Assembly (NCBI GenBank): GCA_024641465.1
Contig: JAHEDB010000187.1
Coordinates: 1-5,366 of the forward strand
Length of the DNA: 5,366 bases
Source of the DNA: Chromatiales bacterium
GTDB lineage: Bacteria > Pseudomonadota > Gammaproteobacteria > UBA6429 > Thiohalophilaceae
Reading direction: 5' to 3'
Positions 1 to 5,366 of the stretch are shown in pieces. The translations under genes and the position numbers were made by a program. The notes below the pieces were generated by a model. The model saw nothing but the letters and a program-made list of their open reading frames with translations, was not told the origin of the DNA and ran no database searches. Each line of letters opens with the position of its first letter. The first letter of the stretch is position 1.

Positions 1-327
1 GCCCTGCCCCAGGCCAGACTTTATATCCAACGACTGCGGCAGCGCTTTCCCGAGCTGCCTGTCGCCATCGTGACACACGGGCGGGAACAATTTGCCCTGC
101 AACGAACCAAGCAGGGCGAGGCGACCAAGGTGCACTCCCTCACGCAGTCGCTGCGCAAGGATAAGGTACAACTCCACGTCTGCGGCACTTATGCCGAGCG
201 GAAGGGTTTATCAAAAGAAGATTTTCCGGACTATGTGGATGTCGCCGCGGCCGGCCCGGCCCAGGTCAACGATTACCTGGCACTCGGTTACAAACTGCTG
301 AGGATTAAACGGCGCACGCCTGAATAA
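1..327 (+). CDS. DsrE/DsrF-like family protein, 5'-truncated
   Basis: This is the C-terminal 108 residues of a gene whose start lies left of the window; frame 1 is open from the first base to the TAA at 325-327. A GTG at 70 could be mistaken for a start, but the upstream codons read as good protein (a helix followed by the strand LPVAIVTHG), so the true start is outside. The tail has the look of the DsrE/DsrF-like fold: a beta strand ending in a histidine and glycine (VTHG), a helix, a strand HVCGTYAERKGL, then a segment rich in Asp/Val and a closing GYKLLRI strand. Cys 61 of the visible part lies where sulfur-carrier members of the family (TusD, DsrE) place their active cysteine; that alignment is inferred by eye. 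Many such stand-alone members have no known role. Sulfur transfer is therefore possible but not shown, and no dsr or tus partner gene is in view. Confidence 0.75.
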   Translation, partial: ALPQARLYIQRLRQRFPELPVAIVTHGREQFALQRTKQGEATKVHSLTQSLRKDKVQLHVCGTYAERKGLSKEDFPDYVDVAAAGPAQVNDYLALGYKLLRIKRRTPE

Positions 328-331
328 ACGG

Positions 332-778
332 TTACTGACACTTGCCCACTCGCTTGCCCTGATATTGTAATTTCATTTTCATGGTCGCCATACCCTTGCC
401 ACCAGCCTGAAACTGGGCGTTACCGGTCATGGTGTCACCGCTATAAATCACCGTCCCGTTACCGCTCATGGTATGTTTGTCCTTTGCACAACTGACCGTC
501 CAGTTGATGGTATCGTCCTTACGGGTCACCTTGGCCTTGTCACAGCCTTCACTGTCGGCATTATTGCCCGGCGTCAGATCCGTGCTGGTAATACATTTCT
601 GAAAGGTTTCTTCCGGGTTATCCACCGGCGTACCATCCAGTTGTACCTTGACGGTGATCTCCCACAGGCCGTAATTGATCCGCGCCTCGGCGGCACCAAG
701 CGGCAAGGCAACACTCAGTACGACACAACCCAGACCGAGCCATGCACGCAATAATTTACTGTTAGAATTTCGACCCAT
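332..778 (-). CDS. DUF3617 family exported protein
   Basis: This encodes a 148-residue protein with a clear Sec signal peptide: a basic N-terminus (R3, K8, R11), a hydrophobic core at about residues 12-28, and a likely cleavage after the small residues near A30-A32. The mature part opens with GLWEITVKVQLDG, the hallmark opening of the DUF3617 family, and contains QKCIT. Four cysteines (62, 79, 97, 147) remain after processing and could form two disulfides in the periplasm. The rest is a beta-rich pattern ending in KMKLQYQGKRVGKC. Family function is unknown; a periplasmic or envelope location is inferred from the signal. An in-frame ATG lies 15 bases upstream at 793, but the ATG at 778 has an AGGA 8 bases before it and gives a more typical signal peptide, so I chose 778. 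The gene converges with the DsrE-like gene, stop to stop with 4 bp between them, and no clear terminator is visible there. Confidence 0.82.
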   Translation of the reverse strand: MGRNSNSKLLRAWLGLGCVVLSVALPLGAAEARINYGLWEITVKVQLDGTPVDNPEETFQKCITSTDLTPGNNADSEGCDKAKVTRKDDTINWTVSCAKDKHTMSGNGTVIYSGDTMTGNAQFQAGGKGMATMKMKLQYQGKRVGKCQ

Positions 779-780
779 AT

Positions 781-790
781 CTCCCGTCCT
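781..790 (-). promoter_or_regulatory. Ribosome binding site of the DUF3617 gene
   Basis: On the minus strand AGGACGGGAG precedes the ATG at 778. AGGA (790-787) sits 8 bases from that ATG, a good Shine-Dalgarno distance, whereas the alternative ATG at 793 has only GTGACTGATC in front of it. This decides the start in favour of the 148-residue form. Confidence 0.5.
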
Positions 791-811
791 CATGATCAGT
801 CACGCCAGCCA

Positions 812-828
812 ACTCGCGAAAAGCGAGT
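812..828. repeat. Short inverted repeat overlapping the -10 box
   Basis: ACTCGC (812-817) and GCGAGT (823-828) are perfect 6-bp complementary arms separated by GAAAA. The repeat overlaps the downstream half of the proposed -10 box of the DUF3617 gene and covers its predicted start point. It is not followed by a T-run on either strand, so it is not an intrinsic terminator. A small operator is one reading; chance is another. Confidence 0.3.
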
Positions 829-834
829 ATAGCA
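826..834 (-). promoter_or_regulatory. Extended -10 promoter for the DUF3617 gene
   Basis: Reading the minus strand, TGCTATACT fits an extended -10 element (TGn followed by TATACT, 5 of 6 matches to TATAAT). It lies about 50 bases upstream of the chosen start. The expected transcription start is near position 819. No good -35 hexamer lies 16-18 bases further up; that stretch is a T-rich run, which is compatible with a promoter that relies on its extended -10. It suggests the DUF3617 gene is transcribed independently of the permease gene upstream of it. Confidence 0.42.
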
Positions 835-998
835 AGAAAAACACCAAAAAATTCCGCTTACTACGCCTTCAACTGTCGCCGTCGAAAAACCGCCGCGATA
901 GAGATCAGGATAATACCCGGATCGGCATGCCTCCACGCACTGTCGATATAAATCGTCGCTAAATCCGTTTTTTGCCAACCGGTTAACACCCGCCCGCA

Positions 999-2228
999 TC
1001 AATATTGCTCAACCACAAAGTGGACGATCTGGAACAGTAAAAATCCGCTACTGCTAAAAAATCCCAGCACCGGTATCCACAGCGGCACAACAAAGGTCAC
1101 GCCGCGACTGCCATCGCGCCATTTGATACGCCATAGGGCAAGATTGATCAGGGAAAAGATCGTCAGGGTGATCAGACTGGTCAGCTTGGCCAGGCTCAGC
1201 AGGGGCAGCACCAGGGCAAACAGCAGGATCAGGCCACCGACCAGCAGGCTCGCGACAAGCGGTGTTCGCGTTACCGGGTGAACCCAGGCCAGTTGTACCG
1301 GCAACCATCCCTGCCGACCCATGCCATACAGGACCCGCGAGGCCATGATGACCTGGATCAGAGCCCCATTCAGCACCGACGCCAGACTGATGAAGGTAAT
1401 CAGGGTCGGTTGTCGGCCGGTGAGTTGTTGATACAACATCGCCAGGGGTGCATCGCTGTTCGCCAGTTGTTGTGGTGTACTCACCAGCAGGCTGACCATG
1501 GCGATTAATATATAGAGGGTCGTGGTCACCACCAGGGCAATGATAATCGCCCGCGGCAGATTGCGTTGCGGATCATTCACCTCCTCCGCGACATTGACGA
1601 TATCCTCGAAACCGATAAAGGCATAAAAGGCGACAAAGGCGCCGAGTAAAATGCCCAGCCACGCCGTGCCATCCAGCCCGGGCAGCAACTCACCACCCCG
1701 CACCGGCAGTTGCCCAAAGCCCTGCCGCGCCACCCACAGGATGAGCAACAAGCCGCCAATCTCGGCCAGGGTCATGAGGGCGGCCAGCCACACCGATTCG
1801 GCAATGCCCCAGATGGCGATGGTCACCAGCACGACGATAACGCCGATGATCACCATTGTCTCCGGCCAGGCCACAAACACCTGCAGGTAACCGAGGAAAC
1901 CGTGCACCAGGGTCGCGGTGGAGACGGTGCCCATCAAGACGATCAACAAGCCCGCCACCGTCGACAGGTATCGCCGCCCAAAACCCTGTTGAACATAGAT
2001 CGCCTCACCGGCACTGTTCGGGTAACGCACCGACAGCTCGGCATAGGAGAAGGCCGAAAACCCGGCCAGGATGGCGGCGACGATAAACGAGGCCAGGGCA
2101 TACATACCGGCATAACCGGCAACCTTGCCCACCAGCACATAGATACCGGCACCGAGAATGGTGCCGATGCCATAAAAGCTCAACAGGGGGAGCGACAAGG
2201 TGCGCTTGAGTTCGGGACGTGGTTGCAT
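999..2228 (-). CDS. APC-superfamily amino acid permease
   Basis: This is a 409-residue integral inner-membrane transporter of the amino acid-polyamine-organocation superfamily, probably a proton- or gradient-coupled importer. TM1 carries the glycine-rich unwound-helix motif GIGTILGAGIY at 20-30. The segment GFEDIVNVAEEVNDPQRNLPRAI at 206-228 is the typical TM6-TM7 loop of this superfamily and of cationic amino-acid transporter-like members. SRVLYGMGRQGWLP (297-310) and VHPVTRTPLVA (316-326) are the usual loop 8-9 signatures. I count 11 to 12 hydrophobic segments: roughly 12-34, 41-62, 89-117, 124-140, 147-166, 189-213, 226-249, 274-296, 325-345, 347-366 and 381-404, the last possibly a hairpin of two. 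At 409 residues it is slightly shorter than the usual 430-500. The ATG has GAGG 4 bases upstream (2236-2233). It lies 42 bp after the aldehyde dehydrogenase gene and is probably co-transcribed with it, suggesting an amine or amino-acid substrate feeding that enzyme. The substrate cannot be read from the sequence. Confidence 0.88.
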   Translation of the reverse strand: MQPRPELKRTLSLPLLSFYGIGTILGAGIYVLVGKVAGYAGMYALASFIVAAILAGFSAFSYAELSVRYPNSAGEAIYVQQGFGRRYLSTVAGLLIVLMGTVSTATLVHGFLGYLQVFVAWPETMVIIGVIVVLVTIAIWGIAESVWLAALMTLAEIGGLLLILWVARQGFGQLPVRGGELLPGLDGTAWLGILLGAFVAFYAFIGFEDIVNVAEEVNDPQRNLPRAIIIALVVTTTLYILIAMVSLLVSTPQQLANSDAPLAMLYQQLTGRQPTLITFISLASVLNGALIQVIMASRVLYGMGRQGWLPVQLAWVHPVTRTPLVASLLVGGLILLFALVLPLLSLAKLTSLITLTIFSLINLALWRIKWRDGSRGVTFVVPLWIPVLGFFSSSGFLLFQIVHFVVEQY

Positions 2229-2238
2229 GTTGCCTCAG

Positions 2239-2261
2239 CCTGCTGCCCCGTCGGCAGCAGG
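2239..2261 (-). other. Perfect 9-bp intercistronic hairpin before the permease gene
   Basis: CCTGCTGCC (2239-2247) pairs with GGCAGCAGG (2253-2261) around a 5-base loop. In the mRNA it lies between the dehydrogenase stop (2271) and the permease ATG (2228), ending only 2 bases before the GAGG ribosome binding site. It lacks a following U-run on the minus strand, and also on the plus strand, so it is not a standard Rho-independent terminator. It may be an RNA processing or stability stem, or may lower permease expression relative to the dehydrogenase. Confidence 0.6.
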
Positions 2262-2270
2262 TGTAACTAC

Positions 2271-3635
2271 TTACTTAATCCAGATCGTCTTGGCGTTTAC
2301 AAACTCCGTGATGCCGTGGTGGGATAGCTCCCGCCCGTAACCGGAATTTTTGGTGCCGCCAAACGGCAGGCGCGGATCACTCTTCACTATGCCGTTGACG
2401 AAGGTGGCGCCAGACTGGATCTGGCGGGCAATCCGTTCGCCCCGCTGACTGTCACGGGTCCAGACACTGCCGCCAAGACCAAACGGCGAGTCATTGGCAA
2501 TACGCAGCGCGTCCTGCTCGTCCCTGGCGCGAATGACGATCGCCACCGGGCCGAACAACTCCTCGTGATAGGCGCGCATGCCGGGTTCGAGCCGATCGAT
2601 GATCGAGGCCCGGTAAAAGGCCCCGTCACCGGCCACTGGTTCGCAGCCGGTGACCGCCACCGCGCCAGCGGCGAGGCTGTCGACCACCTGCTGATGTAAT
2701 TCATCACGCAGATCGGTGCGCGCCATCGGCGCCAGGCTGGTGCCGGCATCACTCGGATCGCCCGTCCGCAGCGCCTCGACCGCGGCCTTGAAGCGGGCGA
2801 CAAAATCTTCGGCAATGGCATCGACCACGATAAAACGCTTGGCGGCGATACAGCTTTGCCCGGCATTCAAAAACCGTGAGGTGACGGCGCCACACACGGT
2901 CGCATCGAGGTCGGCATCCTCCAGCACGATGAAGGCGTCGGAACCGCCCAGTTCCAGCAGTGATTTTTTCAGACAGGCCCCGGCGGTGGCCGCGACCTGG
3001 CGTCCGGCCGGTTCACTGCCGGTGAGGGTCACGGCATGGACACGCGGGTCCTCGATGATCTTTTGCACCTGCGAGGCCTTGACCATCAGGCTACGAAACA
3101 CCCCGGCGGGAAAACCGGCCCGATGGAATACGTCCTCGATGGCGAGGGCGCACTGCGGCACATTCGAGGCATGTTTTAATACCCCGGTATTGCCCGCGAT
3201 CAGGGCCGGGGCGGCAAAACGGAACACCTGCCAGAAGGGAAAATTCCACGGCATCACCGCCAGCACCGTCCCCAGCGGCAGATAGGCGACATAACTCTTG
3301 CCCGCATCGGAGACGATGGCCTCATCAGTGAGAAAGGCGGGGCCATGTTCCGCATAGTAATCACACACCAGGGCGCATTTCTCGACCTCGGCGCGGGACT
3401 CGCCGATCAGCTTGCCCATCTCACGGGTGATGGTCTCGGCATAAGCCTGAAGATTGTCCCGCAACACCTGCCCGGCCTGGCGCATCAGGGCACACCGCTC
3501 GGCCATGGGGGTCGCGGCCCAGATCGGGGTGATGGCAGCCACTTCGGTCAGGGCGGCATCCACCTGTGTCGCTGTCCAGGCCGGAATCTCGGCTATAACC
3601 TTCCCGGTAAAGGGATTAATCGCGGCAAAGCTCAT
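2271..3635 (-). CDS. Succinate-semialdehyde dehydrogenase-like ALDH (Sad/YneI type)
   Basis: This is a 454-residue cytosolic aldehyde dehydrogenase that oxidises an aldehyde to its acid with NAD(P)+. It is close to full family length (E. coli Sad/YneI is about 460). It starts INPFTGK, as this clade does. Key residues are visible: the oxyanion-hole Asn131 in MPWNFPFWQ, Lys154 in VLKHASN, the general base Glu228 in LELGGSDAF, the nucleophile Cys262 in NAGQSCIAAKRFI, and Glu359/Phe361 in EELFGPV. The GQxCxAAKRFI pattern and the WNFPFWQVFRFAAPAL block favour the Sad/YneI group over GabD. Ser157 occupies the position where strictly NAD-dependent ALDHs often have Glu, so NADP use is possible. Residue 264 is Ala, so the second cysteine of the redox-switch SSADHs is absent. 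The likely reaction is succinate semialdehyde to succinate in GABA or putrescine breakdown, but other small aldehydes are possible. GGTGA lies 9 bases before the ATG. It is the first gene of a probable two-gene operon with the permease. Confidence 0.88.
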   Translation of the reverse strand: MSFAAINPFTGKVIAEIPAWTATQVDAALTEVAAITPIWAATPMAERCALMRQAGQVLRDNLQAYAETITREMGKLIGESRAEVEKCALVCDYYAEHGPAFLTDEAIVSDAGKSYVAYLPLGTVLAVMPWNFPFWQVFRFAAPALIAGNTGVLKHASNVPQCALAIEDVFHRAGFPAGVFRSLMVKASQVQKIIEDPRVHAVTLTGSEPAGRQVAATAGACLKKSLLELGGSDAFIVLEDADLDATVCGAVTSRFLNAGQSCIAAKRFIVVDAIAEDFVARFKAAVEALRTGDPSDAGTSLAPMARTDLRDELHQQVVDSLAAGAVAVTGCEPVAGDGAFYRASIIDRLEPGMRAYHEELFGPVAIVIRARDEQDALRIANDSPFGLGGSVWTRDSQRGERIARQIQSGATFVNGIVKSDPRLPFGGTKNSGYGRELSHHGITEFVNAKTIWIK

Positions 3636-3814
3636 TGTCTTTTGTCACCCATTAGTTATGAAAATCCATTATTTTAATCCGCATAGCCCCCACAAACTGG
3701 AACGATGTCTACCTGACAGCTAGACTTTCAGCTTCGACGGATAATATTCAGCAAAGTTTGGACGTATCCGATAAGAATAAACAAGTATAAATTTATTTAC
3801 GCTGCTTAAACTCA
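3636..3814. promoter_or_regulatory. Divergent intergenic region
   Basis: This 179-bp AT-rich gap separates the leftward dehydrogenase/permease pair from the rightward NDUFA9-like gene and must hold both promoters or their 5' ends. Leftward, the best -10-like box is TAAAAT (3676-3671 on the minus strand), but no matching -35 is present. An imperfect inverted repeat, CTGACAG (3713-3719) and CTTTCAG (3725-3731) with one mismatch around 5 bases, and a perfect 10-bp palindrome ATAAATTTAT (3787-3796) are possible binding sites. No regulator gene is in the window to pair with them. Confidence 0.45.
3786..3791 (+). promoter_or_regulatory. Candidate -10 box for the NDUFA9-like gene
   Basis: TATAAA matches 5 of 6 bases of the -10 consensus and lies 23 bases before the ATG at 3815, predicting a leader of roughly 15-20 bases. 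The nearest -35-like sequence, TTGGAC (3758-3763), is 22 bases away, which is too far for a standard sigma-70 promoter. The call therefore rests on the -10 alone. No Shine-Dalgarno sequence is visible in the short leader. Confidence 0.3.
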
Positions 3815-4789
3815 ATGAAACGATACAACATCTGCATCCTTGGCGGAACCGGCTTTGTCGGCAAACATCTGGTCAGTCGACTGGCCGGTGAGGGTCATCA
3901 AATCCGCGTGCTGACCCGCCACCGGGAGCGGCACCGTGATTTGCTGGTGCTGCCCACCGTCGAGTTGGTGCAGGGTGATATCCACAATGAAAGTTTCCTG
4001 AAGCAATATTTCGCCGGCCAGCAGGTCATCATCAATCTGGTGGGCATCCTTAACGAAACCTCTCACAACGGCAAGGGATTCCAACGGGCCCATGTCCAGC
4101 TGGTGCAGAAGATCATCCAGGCCTGTGAAAAAAATCACGTCCGCCGCGTGTTGCACATGAGCGCCCTCAACGCCACGGGTAAAAAGAAGCTCAGCCATTA
4201 CCTGCTCAGCAAGGGACAGGCCGAGGACCTGCTGCATATCATCGATACCCTGCAGGCCACCAGCCTGCGACCCTCGGTGATCTTCGGCGCCGGCGACAGC
4301 TTTTTTAATCGCTTTTACAGACTGCTGCGTTTCACCCCGTTCGTCCTGCCCCTGGCCTGTCCCCATGCCCGCTTCGCCCCGATCTATGTCGGCGATGTGG
4401 TCGAGGCCTTCGTGCACTGCCTGCACGACCCCCGCACCATCGGCCAGCGCTATGACCTGTGTGGCCCCAAGGTCTACACCCTGAAACAACTGGTGCAATA
4501 TGTGGCAAGTTTTCTGCACCACCAGCCCGCCGTTCTCGGGCTGTCCTACAGCCTGTCAAAATTACAGGCCTATATAATGGAATATATGCCGGGCAAACCC
4601 TTTTCCTGTGATAACTTCCAGTCCCTGCAAGCCGACAGCGTGTGCAAGGACCCCTTCCCGGCGATTTTTGACCTCCAGCCCCGCAGTATCGAGGCCATCG
4701 TGCCGAATTATCTGACCCGACAGGGGCAACGCGAGAATCTGACGACCTATCGCAGTCGCGCCCAGCTCTACACCCGCCAGCGCCAATAG
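3815..4789 (+). CDS. NDUFA9-like NAD(P)-binding atypical SDR (epimerase/dehydratase family)
   Basis: This is a 324-residue protein with an N-terminal Rossmann fold: CILGGTGFVGKHLV at 7-20 with the GGxGxxG dinucleotide loop, Arg31 and Arg35 after the second strand, GDIHN at 54-58, and NLVGIL at 74-79. SDR-type catalytic candidates are Ser116 (HMSALNA) and Tyr129-x3-Lys133 (YLLSK). LRPSVIFGAGD (151-161) and the FAPIYVGDVVEAF block (187-199) are typical of the bacterial proteins annotated as complex I NDUFA9 subunit family. Despite that name, bacterial complex I has no such subunit, so the role is unknown; a quinone, lipid or isoprenoid substrate or a structural role are all open. The ATG is fixed by the Rossmann strand starting at residue 5, although there is no visible ribosome binding site. 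It stands 33 bp before cca on the same strand. The C-terminus is basic and hydrophilic. Confidence 0.85.
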   Translation: MKRYNICILGGTGFVGKHLVSRLAGEGHQIRVLTRHRERHRDLLVLPTVELVQGDIHNESFLKQYFAGQQVIINLVGILNETSHNGKGFQRAHVQLVQKIIQACEKNHVRRVLHMSALNATGKKKLSHYLLSKGQAEDLLHIIDTLQATSLRPSVIFGAGDSFFNRFYRLLRFTPFVLPLACPHARFAPIYVGDVVEAFVHCLHDPRTIGQRYDLCGPKVYTLKQLVQYVASFLHHQPAVLGLSYSLSKLQAYIMEYMPGKPFSCDNFQSLQADSVCKDPFPAIFDLQPRSIEAIVPNYLTRQGQRENLTTYRSRAQLYTRQRQ

Positions 4790-4810
4790 CCAAGCCTGTT
4801 TTGTTCGGGC

Positions 4811-4816
4811 TATCAT
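4811..4816 (+). promoter_or_regulatory. Possible -10 box directly upstream of cca
   Basis: TATCAT matches 5 of 6 -10 positions and ends 6 bases before the cca ATG at 4823. A start point 6-8 bases downstream would fall on or next to the A of the ATG, giving a leaderless message. This is consistent with the lack of a Shine-Dalgarno sequence before cca. There is no recognisable -35 at the right distance, so cca may equally be read through from the NDUFA9-like gene. Confidence 0.3.
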
Positions 4817-4822
4817 GCGCCC

Positions 4823-5366
4823 ATGAAATGTTATCTCGTGGGTGGTTGCGTACGCGACAAAATGCTCGGTCTGCCGGTCAAGGACCGGGACTGGGTGGTG
4901 GTCGGCGCCGACGTCAATGCCATGCGCCAACAGGGCTATCGCCAGGTGGGTAAAGACTTCCCGGTATTTTTGCACCCCGAGACCCAGGAAGAATATGCCC
5001 TGGCCCGCACCGAACGCAAAACCGCCCCCGGCTATACCGGCTTCGAGTTTCACGCCGCGCCTGACGTCACTCTGGAAGAGGATCTACAACGCCGCGACCT
5101 GACCATCAACGCCATCGCCGAGACGTTAGATGGCGAGATCATCGATCCTTACCATGGACAGCACGACCTCGAACTGCGCCTGCTGCGTCACATCTCCCCC
5201 GCCTTTGCCGAAGACCCGGTGCGCATCCTGCGCGTGGCGCGCTTCGCCGCCCGCTTTGCCGGGCTGGGATTTCGGGTCGCCGAGGAAACCAACACACTGA
5301 TGCGCAACATGGTGGACAGCGGCGAGGTCGATGCCCTGGTGCCGGAGCGGGTCTGGCAGGAAACCG
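4823..5366 (+). CDS. cca: CCA-adding tRNA nucleotidyltransferase, 3'-truncated
   Basis: The first 181 codons are present; the frame is still open at the window edge. The enzyme adds or repairs the 3'-terminal CCA of tRNAs in the cytosol without a nucleic-acid template. The visible part is the class II nucleotidyltransferase head and neck. It holds the P-loop-like LVGGCVRD (5-12), the metal-binding Asp21 and Asp23 in KDRDWVVVG, the RRDLTINA motif (90-97) that selects ribose, IIDPYHGQHDL (106-115), and EDPVRILRVARFAARF (130-145), which contains the CTP/ATP-selecting EDxxR-type element (Glu130, Asp131, Arg134). FPVFLHPETQEEYALARTERK matches the E. coli enzyme almost residue for residue. The body and tail, including any HD phosphohydrolase domain of the gammaproteobacterial long form (about 410 residues), lie outside. 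Cys9 replaces the Ala usual at that position in E. coli, which is likely neutral. The start is fixed by the motif beginning at residue 4. Confidence 0.96.
   Translation, partial: MKCYLVGGCVRDKMLGLPVKDRDWVVVGADVNAMRQQGYRQVGKDFPVFLHPETQEEYALARTERKTAPGYTGFEFHAAPDVTLEEDLQRRDLTINAIAETLDGEIIDPYHGQHDLELRLLRHISPAFAEDPVRILRVARFAARFAGLGFRVAEETNTLMRNMVDSGEVDALVPERVWQET

Noticed and set aside
70..327. GTG at 70 as the true start of the DsrE-like gene
   Set aside because: The same frame is open and protein-like back to base 1, there is no Shine-Dalgarno sequence, and a start at 70 would cut into the central beta strand of the fold.
305..331. GGCGCACGCC as a terminator stem between the two convergent genes
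   Set aside because: Only 3-4 pairs form around a very short loop and no T-run follows on either strand.
779..793. Upstream ATG at 793 as start of the DUF3617 protein
   Set aside because: It lacks a ribosome binding site and adds five residues with an Asp before the signal peptide; the ATG at 778 has AGGA at a good distance.
974..987. AACCGGTT palindrome next to a run of six T on the plus strand, as a terminator for the permease
   Set aside because: The palindrome has no loop and the homopolymer reads as A in the permease transcript, so it cannot act as an intrinsic terminator there.
1710..2327. Long plus-strand open frame of about 205 codons opposite the permease gene
   Set aside because: It is antisense to a clear APC permease, is rich in His, Gln, Gly and Asp as expected from the complement of hydrophobic codons, and has no recognisable domain.
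2716..3285. Plus-strand open frame of about 189 codons opposite the aldehyde dehydrogenase
   Set aside because: It is antisense to a fully motif-supported ALDH; the Ser/Ala/Thr-rich product matches no family and there is no ribosome binding site.
3812..4522. Minus-strand open frame of about 236 codons opposite the NDUFA9-like gene
   Set aside because: It is a shadow of a strongly supported Rossmann-fold gene; the high GC at its codon third positions on the other strand explains the missing stops.
4562..5053. Minus-strand open frame spanning the end of the NDUFA9-like gene and the start of cca
   Set aside because: It is antisense to two motif-supported coding regions and to their junction, with no family resemblance.

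Overview
This 5.4 kb window looks like ordinary chromosome from a gammaproteobacterium of moderate-to-high GC. The strongest evidence is the partial cca gene at the right edge, which reads closely like the enterobacterial long-form CCA-adding enzyme through all its N-terminal motifs. The DUF3617 exported protein, the DsrE-like protein and the NDUFA9-type dehydrogenase fit the same group. I cannot name a genus. I see no transposase, phage gene, CRISPR array, tRNA or rRNA, and no sign of recent transfer.

Layout from left to right: (1) positions 1-327, plus strand, the 3' end of a small DsrE/DsrF-like gene. (2) Positions 332-778, minus strand, a secreted DUF3617 protein, convergent with the first gene and 4 bp away. 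(3) Positions 779-998, a gap of about 220 bp with an extended -10 promoter for the DUF3617 gene overlapping a short inverted repeat. (4) Positions 999-2228 and 2271-3635, minus strand, a two-gene unit. Its first gene is a succinate-semialdehyde dehydrogenase-like aldehyde dehydrogenase (Sad/YneI type) and its second is an APC-family amino-acid permease. They are 42 bp apart, with a perfect 9-bp hairpin in the gap. (5) Positions 3636-3814, an AT-rich divergent intergenic region. (6) Positions 3815-4789, plus strand, an NDUFA9-like atypical SDR. It is followed after 33 bp by (7) cca (4823 to the window end), which is cut by the edge.

Working together: the dehydrogenase and permease plausibly import and oxidise an amine, a GABA-type amino acid or a related aldehyde precursor, but no aminotransferase or amine oxidase is visible to fix the substrate. 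The NDUFA9-like protein and cca run in the same direction and may be co-transcribed, although a -10-like box sits directly before cca. The other genes have no obvious functional link. I found no convincing undescribed system. The points worth a second look are small: the intercistronic hairpin, a possibly leaderless cca transcript, a small open frame starting on the permease stop codon, and the substrate of the dehydrogenase/permease pair.
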